A DNA stretch of 18,357 nt from positions 1 through 18,357 of the forward strand of contig QHNU01000057.1 in NCBI GenBank assembly GCA_003218525.1. Direction: 5' to 3'. The notes beneath the pieces were generated by a model, which was not told the DNA's origin, made no database searches, and saw only the letters and a list, made by a program, of their open reading frames with translations. Made by a program: the position numbers and the translations under genes. The DNA is from Verrucomicrobiota bacterium (GTDB lineage Bacteria > Verrucomicrobiota > Verrucomicrobiia > Chthoniobacterales > UBA10450). Shown here one piece after another: positions 8,338-15,416 of the stretch; the first letter of the stretch is position 1, and each line of letters begins with the position of its first letter.

Positions 8338-8748
8338 TCAAACCTCGCAGACCGTCTTGGGGCGTTTGCGCTGCCGATGTTTATCGAGCAGGTCCACGAT
8401 AGCTTCCTCAAGCTCAGCAATACAGATTGGCTTCCTGAGATAGCCATCGCCACAGGTTGAAAGGGCGCGTTTTTGGTCGGCTTCGTCGGCGTATGCAGAG
8501 TAATAAAGAGTCGGAACATCTGGTTGCAATTTGCAAATTTGCTGACATAAGGCCACGCCATTACCATCGGGCAGTCGAACATCCAGAATGCACAAATCGA
8601 ACGAAATCTCCGTCGCTAATTGTATTCCTTCAGCAACAGTTCCTGCTGTCATCACGCCGTAACCGCATTGTGCGAGCAGCGCCGCGATCAGCAGACGGGT
8701 ATCCTGATGGTCGTCAACATGAAGAATACGCGCCTTCGTCTGGTTCAC
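8338..8748 (-). CDS. Single-domain response regulator (CheY-like receiver)
   Basis: 136 residues on the minus strand from a GTG at 8748. Receiver residues are Asp12/Asp13 (HVDDHQD), phospho-acceptor Asp56 (CILDVRLPDGNG), Ser84 (YYSAY) and Lys106 (YLRKP), followed by helix 5 and a basic tail (KHRQRKRPK). There is no DNA-binding domain. The HVDDHQDTR start is typical of regulators encoded directly behind hybrid or PAS histidine kinases. Upstream on the same strand (8785-8900) only what looks like the last few residues of such a kinase remains (see findings), so it may be an orphan. Confidence 0.88.
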   Translation of the reverse strand: MNQTKARILHVDDHQDTRLLIAALLAQCGYGVMTAGTVAEGIQLATEISFDLCILDVRLPDGNGVALCQQICKLQPDVPTLYYSAYADEADQKRALSTCGDGYLRKPICIAELEEAIVDLLDKHRQRKRPKTVCEV

Positions 8749-8784
8749 GTTTTGCTCTGCCCTTGCTGCTATAATCGTGCCAGA

Positions 8785-8973
8785 TTACCGTGATGCCCAA
8801 AGATTGGCGTCTTCCAGACTCTCGGTTGCTATAGGTTTTCTTGGGATGGAAACCCGATAGCAGGCTCCAATTGACGATTCAAGCCAGCGTGACATCTTCT
8901 CGGACCCGTAGCGAATATGTCTGCACCGCAACCACCCAGCGTCTTGCCACTCACAGGCGTGCTCGACCTTCAC
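8785..8973 (-). pseudogene. Possible remnant of a histidine kinase C-terminus
   Basis: In this minus-strand frame the segment SRWLESSIGACYRVSIPRK resembles the final strand region of a histidine kinase ATPase domain (consensus of the type IWVES-G-GA-F-F-IPR), with a few residues missing. It ends 36 bases before the response regulator at 8748, where a kinase C-terminus would be expected in a kinase-regulator pair. Upstream of it no kinase motifs (N, G1, G2 boxes, HisKA) are visible, and the opposite-strand STAS gene starts at 8917. This is a weak pattern match and could be chance. Confidence 0.3.
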
Positions 8974-9237
8974 GTTTCTCCCAAGATCGCCAGTTTAATA
9001 GGCAATAGGATTAAAGAAAGACCGTCGCGTCTCGTCGTCGACGTCTCACAAGTCAGCTACGTGGATAGTTCGGGCCTCGCCGTTTTAATTAACGCCATGC
9101 GAGACGTGGAGGACTACGGCGGTCTTTTTATGCTCGCTGGAGTGCAGGAGGATGTACGAGCAATTTTGGAAAGCGCACGACTCGAGAAATTCTTTTTGAT
9201 CTTTCCGACCGTGGAAGAGGCTCTTGCCGCGCCTTAA
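8917..9237 (+). CDS. STAS-domain protein, anti-anti-sigma factor type
   Basis: 106 residues forming a single STAS domain of normal length. The central motif VSYVDSSGLAVLINA (residues 46-60) carries the Asp-Ser-Ser-Gly loop in which the second Ser (Ser52) is the phosphorylation site in SpoIIAA/RsbV proteins. Such proteins, when unphosphorylated, bind an anti-sigma kinase and release the sigma factor. No anti-sigma kinase (RsbW-type) or PP2C phosphatase gene is in the window, so partners must be elsewhere. The start ATG lies at GCGAATATG without a clear Shine-Dalgarno. Confidence 0.9.
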   Translation: MSAPQPPSVLPLTGVLDLHVSPKIASLIGNRIKERPSRLVVDVSQVSYVDSSGLAVLINAMRDVEDYGGLFMLAGVQEDVRAILESARLEKFFLIFPTVEEALAAP

Positions 9238-9358
9238 ATCTCATGTCGCGAGCTACACTGCTTCTCCGGCATTTCTTATCAGGCGATGAGAACATTCGGT
9301 ACCTTTTGACGACTTAATGTTGCAATTTTTTTCCCGGTAGCACAACACTTCCCATTCA

Positions 9359-10117
9359 ATGCTAAGTGCGATCAGTTTGCTTGGCCAGATTGCGATGCTT
9401 TTAGCGAAACGCTTAAAGTCAGTGGACTTCGATGGAGCGCTTGATGGTCGCGGCGCTGCATGCGTGTCACTCACTCGCCTCTATTATCTGTTAGTCGAGC
9501 TAAAGTCGCTAACAGCGTACATATCGGAACGAGCAAAATTTGCTATCGAACATAATAATCCGGTGCTCTTCGCATTTGTGCTACGTAACACAAAGCGGCG
9601 CATCCGAGACGGCGCGAACGATTTTGCAGAAACCTTTCATTCCCTCGAACAGACGCTAGACAAGTTCGTTCCCGACATGGCCGGGGCACTCTCGGCAGTA
9701 GCGAGTTGGAAGGTCAATTTACTTCAAAGGATATGTGAATCTACCGTGTTTGAGCAAGACGCCGAACATCTCGAAGTGCGAAAGTTAAAATATTTAAAAC
9801 CTAATGAACGATTGCTAAATCTCGACGTCGACGCCTACGCGAATCAACTCAAAAACGCCGGGGTGAGACCACGAGCAGAACGCCTCGAGTGGCCCGACAC
9901 CTTGTTGTACAGCGGTTCCCTCGATAACACTTTTTCAACCGCCGAGCTCGGATTCGTCGATATTGAACAACTTAAGGAGCTATCAAGCATGCTGGATCAA
10001 CATCGACAGGTACTTGACCGAGGGATTTTGGCGCTCAAGGACTACATCAAAAACACATGCACGGTGGATCAAGTTCTGTACGAGCAAGTGGAGATCGCTC
10101 CGGAAGCATTTGGATGA
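9359..10117 (+). CDS. Hypothetical protein, helix-rich, no recognised family
   Basis: 252 residues from ATG 9359. The composition (many Leu, Lys, Glu, regular heptad-like spacing) suggests a mostly alpha-helical soluble protein. The N-terminus MLSAISLLGQIAMLLAKRLK is amphipathic rather than a clear signal peptide. No enzyme motif or known domain is recognised. The codon use looks more AT-rich than the flanking genes (for example around 9781-9815), which may hint at a different origin. It lies 121 bases after the STAS gene on the same strand. No Shine-Dalgarno is obvious, so the start is uncertain. Confidence 0.65.
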   Translation: MLSAISLLGQIAMLLAKRLKSVDFDGALDGRGAACVSLTRLYYLLVELKSLTAYISERAKFAIEHNNPVLFAFVLRNTKRRIRDGANDFAETFHSLEQTLDKFVPDMAGALSAVASWKVNLLQRICESTVFEQDAEHLEVRKLKYLKPNERLLNLDVDAYANQLKNAGVRPRAERLEWPDTLLYSGSLDNTFSTAELGFVDIEQLKELSSMLDQHRQVLDRGILALKDYIKNTCTVDQVLYEQVEIAPEAFG

Positions 10118-10531
10118 ACCTCACGGTGCTTCCGAAAAACCCCGCCTAACTCAGGTTGTCCCTGTTACTTCGGGGAATGTGGCACTGTCGGTATTGCTAT
10201 CAACGACGGGTACGAGCGGAGGACAAAGGCTGGCTGCCGGTTCGACACGCTCTTGGCCCCGGAGCAATTATGCCTGGGCTGCCGGTGCTTATGCGAAAGC
10301 GTTAGGTCATTGGGTCAGTGATAGACTCTCCGCCACGAATTGTCCGGTAAAGAAGCATTGCGTCCTGCTGTACGTTCGGATTGGAAGACTTCACCGAGCC
10401 CAACAACATCGCGGTTCAACCGCAAAGCATTAAGTCTTGGCCGGATTTTGCTCCAAGAAATCCGATCTGATTCCTTCAAAGAGGCCGAGCAAGAGAGTTA
10501 ACTGAATACGTGCGCGATTACTGCGGCAGAT
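10118..10531 (+). other. Intergenic stretch, no gene recognised
   Basis: About 410 bases between two convergent genes. No open frame with family-like sequence, tRNA, repeat or clear terminator was found; the open frame 9963-10433 is mostly a shadow of the preceding gene. It may hold decayed sequence. Confidence 0.5.
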
Positions 10532-11260
10532 TCACGCGTGGGTCATAGCACCCGATGCTATTTCTTCATTGAAACTATTTGACGGCTTCTTCTCCGCTCG
10601 TTCGATGATTGAAGCGACCATCAGAAGGAGTTCCTCATTCCGAAATGGCTTGCCCAAATAACCGCTCAGACCGCCACTAATCATCCGCTCGAGCCGTTCC
10701 TTCTCGCAGAAACCAGTCGTCAGGACAACCTTAGCTGTACCCGAAATGCGGCGCAATTGCTCGAACGTCTGCTCACCATCCATGAAGGGCATCGCTAGGT
10801 CGAGTAAGACAAGATCGTAACCTGTCGGATTGCGGCGTAACAGATTGAGACACTCGAATCCAGACTGCACGCATACTGGTTCGTAGCCGCCTTCGGTTAG
10901 AACATCGCGCAACAGCGAAAGCACCATCTGCTCGTCGTCCACGACGAGAATAGTATGTTTGGGCGGAGGCGGGGGCGCCGGCAAAACCGGAGCAGAGACT
11001 TTCTCAACTTCGGGACTGGGCCCGACTCGGCCATTGGCTCCGCCCGCTTGCGCCACCACCTGCGCCATTATTTGCTGCGCGCGGCCAACGCTGACTCGCA
11101 ATATTGCGAGATATTTCTCCGAGACCTCGGTTCCTTCCCAAATGTTCTCGAGGACGCTATGAGTTCCTGAGATAATCTGGATGAGATTGTTCAATTCGCT
11201 GGCGACCTTGGGGACAAGGCTGGCCTCGTGATGGATTGGAATTCTAGTCGGCTCGTTCAT
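10532..11260 (-). CDS. Receiver protein with N-terminal DHp-like segment lacking the phospho-His
   Basis: 242 residues on the minus strand (ATG at 11260). Residues ~15-70 resemble a histidine kinase dimerisation domain of the 'AHDFNNLL' class: VASELNNLIQIISGT, a spacer, then EKYLAILRVSVGRAQQIMAQVV. The His-Asp pair of the H-box is Ser21-Glu22, so it cannot accept phosphate there. A Pro-rich linker (~80-100, PAPPPPP) leads to a complete receiver domain: Asp108/Asp109 (VVDDE), phospho-acceptor Asp154 (LLDLAMPFMDG), Thr181/Thr182 and Lys204 (YLGKPF). No ATPase domain is present. It probably dimerises through the helical part and may bind a kinase or compete with one. Confidence 0.85.
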   Translation of the reverse strand: MNEPTRIPIHHEASLVPKVASELNNLIQIISGTHSVLENIWEGTEVSEKYLAILRVSVGRAQQIMAQVVAQAGGANGRVGPSPEVEKVSAPVLPAPPPPPKHTILVVDDEQMVLSLLRDVLTEGGYEPVCVQSGFECLNLLRRNPTGYDLVLLDLAMPFMDGEQTFEQLRRISGTAKVVLTTGFCEKERLERMISGGLSGYLGKPFRNEELLLMVASIIERAEKKPSNSFNEEIASGAMTHA

Positions 11261-11717
11261 CGTTGGGCGCCAAGAGAATTCACTGGTAACTCCCAGGCTC
11301 GGCCGAACCTATAGCAGGCGCGATGCCCAACAGAATCTTCGAATCTCCATGGTTGATTCGTTCATGAGCACCTCACCGAACATTTCGGCACAAAAACGCC
11401 CGCATCTGCGGAACCAGACGGGCCAGTTCCCGGTGCACGAACTGCTACAGCGTATGCCATTGCCAGAGAGCTGATCGAACCGTTCGATCGGAAACGGCCA
11501 AGTCATAGCAAAGTGGATAGAATTGAGTGGCCACGCGCGAATAAAAAGGCCGCCGGTCACCAGCCTCTAGATTCGGGCTAATAGCTCCTTGAACCCTTCC
11601 GCGCGGTTTATTCCCAGCGCGATTAACAGCAGGTTTGCGCAAAAATCGGAGGCGTGGCTGCCAAAACCGCAGCGGCGATACTTTCCACACCCTTCAAAAG
11701 TTGAGGGCCCGCTGCAT
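11261..11717 (-). other. Intergenic stretch with a possible kinase-end remnant and a 17-nt palindrome
   Basis: About 450 bases without a convincing gene. Two minus-strand open frames (11309-11560 and 11445-11690) have no recognisable motifs. In another minus-strand frame near 11310-11360 the short segment WRFEDSVGHRACYRF resembles the end of a histidine kinase ATPase domain. A perfect 17-nt palindrome (8-bp arms GATCGAAC/GTTCGATC around one C) lies at 11473-11489. Confidence 0.4.
11473..11489. repeat. 17-nt perfect palindrome
   Basis: GATCGAAC, one C, GTTCGATC. The arms pair perfectly over eight bases. It could be a dimeric regulator site or a small hairpin; no T-run follows on either strand, so it is not a standard terminator. 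Function unknown. Confidence 0.45.
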
Positions 11718-11792
11718 TGGCTCCAGCGGTAGGATTCGAACCTACGACCAATCGGTTAACAGCCGACCGCTCTACCACTGAGCTACGCTGGA
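11718..11792 (-). tRNA. tRNA-Asn (anticodon GTT)
   Basis: On the minus strand the sequence folds as a full cloverleaf. The acceptor stem is TCCAGCG/CGCTGGA, the D-arm GCTC...GAGC, the anticodon loop CTGTTAA with anticodon GTT, and the T-arm GTAGG-TTCGAAT-CCTAC. The discriminator G and the CCA end are encoded (11718-11720 on the plus strand). The mature body without CCA is 11721-11792. It is divergent from the initiator tRNA 130 bases away. Confidence 0.96.
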
Positions 11793-11880
11793 ATTCGCGG
11801 GGCGCGCCGGCGGCGGGCTAATTTGCCCAGCATGTTGCCCGCGGCAAGCAGTCTTTTGCGAATCGCCGTTTCGTTTTTTG

Positions 11881-11909
11881 TTGCGCGCACATCCACGAAA
11901 CGTCATATT
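11881..11909 (+). promoter_or_regulatory. Candidate sigma-70 type promoter of the initiator tRNA
   Basis: TTGCGC at 11881-11886 and CATATT at 11904-11909 are separated by 17 bases, and the -10 box lies 13 bases before the tRNA 5' end. Both boxes match the consensus only partly (three and four of six), so this is a suggestion. Confidence 0.35.
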
Positions 11910-11922
11910 GGTTCCTTCAAGA

Positions 11923-11999
11923 CGCGGGGTGGAGCAGCCTGGTAGCTCGTCAGGCTCATAACCTGAAGGCCGCGGGTTCAAATCCCGCCCCCGCAACCA
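11923..11999 (+). tRNA. Initiator tRNA-fMet (anticodon CAT)
   Basis: 77 nt including the encoded CCA. Initiator features: a C1-A72 mismatch at the acceptor end (C11923 with A11995), the stem otherwise CGCGGGG/CCCCGCA, D-loop AGCCTGGTA, anticodon loop CTCATAA, T-loop TTCAAAT. The sequence is almost the same as E. coli tRNA-fMet. The anticodon stem is TCAGG/CCTGA, so the first of the three usual G-C pairs (29-41) is A-U (A11952 with T11964). An elongator Met or Ile2 tRNA would not have the C1-A72 mismatch. Confidence 0.96.
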
Positions 12000-12159
12000 A
12001 TTTTTCGCAATTCACGGCTCCCCGCGATCAAATCTGACGGGTCCCATATCGCGCTTTCGCTGGCGCCGGCAATTGGCAGACCGAGACTTAGATGCGATCC
12101 AGGTAACCAAATCGTCGCGAGCTTGTTTGCTTTTTTAATGGCGGGGTCGTCCTTCCACG

Positions 12160-13074
12160 GTGGCGAGAATTCTTGTCGGGACGGCGAGTTGGTCCGATCC
12201 CGGCTTTGTCGAGTACTGGTATCCAAAGAAAATGCCCGCGGCCGATCGCCTCGCCTGGTACGCGCAACATTTCGATATGGTCGAGTTAAACTCGTCATTC
12301 TATTCAGTCCCGGATCCAGGGATGGTGCGCCGCTGGCGCGAGAGCACGCCGGCCAACTTCGTTTTCAACGTCAAACTGCATCAATTGCTCTCGCATCATT
12401 CCACGCCGGCAAAATTTCTCCCACCTGCGGTGGTAAAAAAGTTGCACTTGGACAAGAGCGCTAAGGTCGCACGCACACCGGAAGTGGAGCGCGAGATGAT
12501 CGCTGCCTTCACGCCGGCGCTCGAGGTTTTGCAGCGCGCTGATAAACTCGGCGTGCTGTTACTGCAATTATCACCAGCCTTTTCGGCGCGGAAACATGAG
12601 TTGGACGAACTCGAGCATGTGCTGGAGCTAACCCGCAAATTTCGCGTGGCGGTGGAACTGCGAAATCGGAACTGGGCCGAAGGCGAGCAGCTGGAACGCA
12701 GCATCGAATTCTTCCATGAATGGAACGCAATATTTGTCAACGTCGATGCCCCGCGTGAAAACCATTTCACCATCATGCCGACCGATATTGACGCCATTAC
12801 CAATTCCGACGTTGCGTATCTGCGCCTGCACGGACGCAACGCAAAAGGTTATCTGACCGGCAAAACTGTCGCCGCGCGTTTCAATTACAATTACTCCGAT
12901 GCTGAAATTGCGGAGGTGGCAGAGCGGACGCAGACGCTCGCCCGCAGGGCGAAGGAAGTACACGTTGTTTTTAATAACAACGCGCGGGACTACGCGCCAC
13001 ACGCTGCCCTGCGATTGCGAAAAGCGCTGGGTCAGCTGGTAGCATTGCCGCCGCAGACTGGCGAACTCTTTTGA
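12160..13074 (+). CDS. DUF72 family protein (YecE-like, TIM-barrel fold)
   Basis: 304 residues from a GTG at 12160; the upstream ATG at 12138 is in another frame. DUF72 landmarks are GTASWSDPGF (7-16), MVELNSSFYSVP (40-51), VAVELRNRNW (163-172) and YLRLHGRN (220-227), with a C-terminal NNNARDYAPHAA segment. The family adopts a TIM-barrel-like fold; its biochemical role is not established. The length is in the upper usual range. It starts 160 bases after the initiator tRNA, and the DUF2062 gene follows 13 bases after its stop, so the two may be co-transcribed. Confidence 0.92.
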   Translation: MARILVGTASWSDPGFVEYWYPKKMPAADRLAWYAQHFDMVELNSSFYSVPDPGMVRRWRESTPANFVFNVKLHQLLSHHSTPAKFLPPAVVKKLHLDKSAKVARTPEVEREMIAAFTPALEVLQRADKLGVLLLQLSPAFSARKHELDELEHVLELTRKFRVAVELRNRNWAEGEQLERSIEFFHEWNAIFVNVDAPRENHFTIMPTDIDAITNSDVAYLRLHGRNAKGYLTGKTVAARFNYNYSDAEIAEVAERTQTLARRAKEVHVVFNNNARDYAPHAALRLRKALGQLVALPPQTGELF

Positions 13075-13087
13075 GCTAATCTTACCC

Positions 13088-13612
13088 GTGGACGAAAGAA
13101 GTTTGCGCGACGGTCCTCGCTTACCCGCTCCACTCGCGCGCCTGAAACGATGGCTGACGGCGCATCACATGACATTGATGACGATTGCAGACAGCCCGCA
13201 TTCAATCGCATTGGGGTCGGCCATTGGAATCTTTTTTGGCTTTACCCCGCTTTGGAGCATGAAAACACTGCTCTCGATTGGGACCGCATGGCTGCTCAAG
13301 TGCAATAAAATCGCTGCGGCTATTGCAGTTACATTGCACGACGTCATCCTGCCTTTGATGCCGGCGATTTTCTGGTGGGAATACAAGGTCGGATACCGTG
13401 TCCTGCACGGGACCAAACCCCGGCATGTCAGGCTCGGTCACGTCTCGGTCTGGGATTATCTTCACAGCGATGTTTTTGTCCGATTGATTTGGCCTACGCT
13501 GGTAGGATCGCTTTTTCTCGCTGTGCCATGCGCAATTGCCGCCTATTTCATGATGCGGACACTCGTCGATCGCGCCCGCAGCTGTGCGGATTCGACTGAG
13601 ACCGAGGGGTGA
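13088..13612 (+). CDS. DUF2062 family membrane protein
   Basis: 174 residues from a GTG at 13088. The core motif HSIALGSAIGIFFGFTPLWS followed by MKTLLSI is the signature of DUF2062, small integral membrane proteins with a 'G-a-G-F-g--P' helix. Three to four hydrophobic segments are visible (about 37-73, 75-98 and 136-161), with a polar insertion between the last two. The function of the family is unknown. It lies 13 bases behind the DUF72 gene. Confidence 0.88.
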   Translation: MDERSLRDGPRLPAPLARLKRWLTAHHMTLMTIADSPHSIALGSAIGIFFGFTPLWSMKTLLSIGTAWLLKCNKIAAAIAVTLHDVILPLMPAIFWWEYKVGYRVLHGTKPRHVRLGHVSVWDYLHSDVFVRLIWPTLVGSLFLAVPCAIAAYFMMRTLVDRARSCADSTETEG

Positions 13613-13701
13613 TTTTCGCTTCGGGACGGCACGATAGTTGCATTAAAATGGTCGCGCGCTGGGTCGTGCTCCGCCAGGAGTAGGCATCTCGCGAAGAAAT
13701 T

Positions 13702-14382
13702 ATGAAAGCTTTCATTGCCATTTTGACCGGCTTGTTGCTCTGCTCTTGCGCGGACATGTACGTCACCAGAAGCCAGGTAAACGGTGGCGGCGTTGCCGCT
13801 CCTGTGGACGCGAAAGATTTTGGATCTCGCATCCGGATGATTACAGCGAATTGTGGGGTCGGTGCTTATGGACCAAGCGCGATCTATATTCGGCCGTTTT
13901 GCATTGATACGGCGAGTTTTAGGGGAGACGAAGCACAAAGCGACGGCGAACTGCCAATTCGCAAGGCGCTCACGCCAGTAGAGTTTGCGCAAGATCTTAA
14001 AGAACAATTGGAGAAAATGGCGCCTGCCCGCATTCTGAAGCCGAACGAGGTTCCGCGCGTCGGATGGCTGGTCGACGGCCAATTCAGTCTTGTTGACGGT
14101 GGCAGCCCGGCCGGTCGATTTCTCTTGGGCCAGTTTGGTGTTGGCCAATCATTGTTGGCGCTGCATGTTCGCGTCACTGATGTGAAGAGCGGTATCGTTG
14201 TCTACGAATTCGACATGTCGGGTGGCAGCCAACTTCAAGGTAAGCTCGGGACCGTGCGTGCCAGTGGACTTGGTCGGGCGACCCACTTCGACCTGCAAAA
14301 CGCGGCGGAGCGTGTTTATTTGACTCTGAGCACGAACCCGTATCGCTACGGCGCGCGTGCCAACGTTAGCCTGCCGGAATAA
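13702..14382 (+). CDS. Lipoprotein, DUF4410-like
   Basis: 226 residues. A classical lipoprotein signal (MKAFIAILTGLLLCSC, lipidated Cys16) is followed by a periplasmic domain. The segments YGPSAIYIRPFCIDTASF, FAQDLKEQLEKMAPARIL and GWLVDGQFSLVDGGSPAGRF, then LLALHVRVTDVKSG, resemble DUF4410 / GNA1162-like proteins, which pair a beta-strand core with a long helix. It is probably attached to the inner face of the outer membrane or the outer face of the inner membrane; the role is unknown. It is preceded by 89 bases with CCAGGAG 22 bases upstream, too far for a normal ribosome site. Confidence 0.82.
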   Translation: MKAFIAILTGLLLCSCADMYVTRSQVNGGGVAAPVDAKDFGSRIRMITANCGVGAYGPSAIYIRPFCIDTASFRGDEAQSDGELPIRKALTPVEFAQDLKEQLEKMAPARILKPNEVPRVGWLVDGQFSLVDGGSPAGRFLLGQFGVGQSLLALHVRVTDVKSGIVVYEFDMSGGSQLQGKLGTVRASGLGRATHFDLQNAAERVYLTLSTNPYRYGARANVSLPE

Positions 14383-14394
14383 TTGGCCGATCCC

Positions 14395-14410
14395 GATTCG
14401 GTTGCGAATC
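14395..14410 (+). other. Small hairpin between the lipoprotein and carboxypeptidase genes
   Basis: GATTCG-GTTG-CGAATC, a six-base-pair stem with a four-base loop. It is not followed by a T-run, so it is not a standard terminator. A second weak hairpin (CTGCC...GGCAG, 14431-14449) reaches the GTG start of the next gene and could reduce its translation. Confidence 0.3.
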
Positions 14411-14448
14411 AGATCGCGCTGGCTAAGGTGCTGCCGGTTTTTTAGGCA

Positions 14449-15405
14449 GTGATTCTTGTGCGCAAATTTCTCAGGATCGTCATCGCATTTTCCGCGCTCG
14501 CCACGGTAGCGCAGACTGCCGCAGCAGCGGCACCTTCCTATTTAGTTGTTGATTCACAGACCGGTTACGTGCTGGTCGAGCAAGGCGCCAGGGACAAGCG
14601 CCAGATCGGCAGCCTTACAAAAATTGCGACTGCATGCGTCGTACTGGATTGGGCCGAGAAGAAGGGGGGCGATCTCAACCAACTGGCAACCATCCCACCG
14701 CTAGCTTTTGTCGGTATCGAAAAGAACGAAGTCGGTTTTCAACCCGGCGATACGCTCACGCTACGCGACCTGCTCTACGCTGCGCTCGTGCAATCGGACA
14801 ACATCGCAGCCAACACGCTAGCCTATCAGGTTGGCGAAACACTTGAGTCGCTGGTTCCGGCCGGACCGAGTTCGAAGATTACGCCGATCGGAGCGTTCGT
14901 GGGCCAGATGAATGCCCTGGCTAGACAACTTAAAATGGATCGGACTCGGTTCACGAATGCTACCGGCTTCGACCAGAAACAGCGGCCGATGCCATATTCG
15001 TGCGCGATTGATCTCGCGCGCCTGACTCGCTACGCGATGAACAAGGCCAGCTTCCGCTTTTATGTTTCGCAAAGGGAGCGTGAAATCTCTTTCAATCGCG
15101 CCGGTAAACAGATGCGTTCTCTGGTGCGCACGACAAACGATTTGCTTGGCCAAAATGGCATTGACGGTGTCAAGACGGGGCAGACGGCGCGTGCCGGCGA
15201 ATGCGTGGTCCTTTCGGCTAATCGCGAAGCAGAGATCATTAAGGAAGGCGAATCGGCCCAGATTTTCCCGCGTCATTTGATTGTTGTGGTGCTCGGCAGC
15301 ACCGATCGGTTTGGTGACGGGGAACGCCTCGTTCGGCAGGGTTGGCAAGCTTACGATCAGTGGGCCGCGGCTGGACGACTGGTCGATCCAAAAAGAAGAT
15401 TGTAA
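14449..15405 (+). CDS. D-alanyl-D-alanine carboxypeptidase (PBP5/DacA family serine peptidase)
   Basis: 318 residues from a GTG at 14449 (a GTG at 14458 is also possible). A signal peptide ends near residue 28 (QTAAAAA). The three penicillin-binding motifs are in order: S55-L-T-K58 with the nucleophile Ser55, S116-D-N118, and K241-T-G243. The enzyme trims the terminal D-Ala from peptidoglycan stem peptides in the periplasm. The protein is shorter than E. coli PBP5 (about 400) and appears to lack the C-terminal beta domain and membrane anchor, so it may be soluble. The 6-phosphofructokinase gene follows 11 bases after its stop. Confidence 0.94.
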   Translation: MILVRKFLRIVIAFSALATVAQTAAAAAPSYLVVDSQTGYVLVEQGARDKRQIGSLTKIATACVVLDWAEKKGGDLNQLATIPPLAFVGIEKNEVGFQPGDTLTLRDLLYAALVQSDNIAANTLAYQVGETLESLVPAGPSSKITPIGAFVGQMNALARQLKMDRTRFTNATGFDQKQRPMPYSCAIDLARLTRYAMNKASFRFYVSQREREISFNRAGKQMRSLVRTTNDLLGQNGIDGVKTGQTARAGECVVLSANREAEIIKEGESAQIFPRHLIVVVLGSTDRFGDGERLVRQGWQAYDQWAAAGRLVDPKRRL

Positions 15406-15416
15406 GTTCACCGCGA

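Noticed and set aside
9963..10433. 156-codon open frame on + overlapping the hypothetical gene
   Set aside because: Its first half is an out-of-frame shadow of 9359-10117 and the rest has no recognisable sequence.
11473..11489. LexA/SOS box
   Set aside because: The GAAC...GTTC arms resemble a Gram-positive SOS box, but the spacer is one base instead of four and no DNA-repair gene follows.
12123..12464. ATG-started open frame at the beginning of the DUF72 gene
   Set aside because: It is in a different frame; the DUF72 protein is clearly read from GTG 12160.
14431..14449. Rho-independent terminator before the carboxypeptidase gene
   Set aside because: The stem is only five pairs with a nine-base loop, and the T-run is in the loop rather than after the stem.
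15342..15416. N-terminal extension of the phosphofructokinase
   Set aside because: The extra 25 residues overlap the previous gene in another frame and do not resemble any phosphofructokinase N-terminus.
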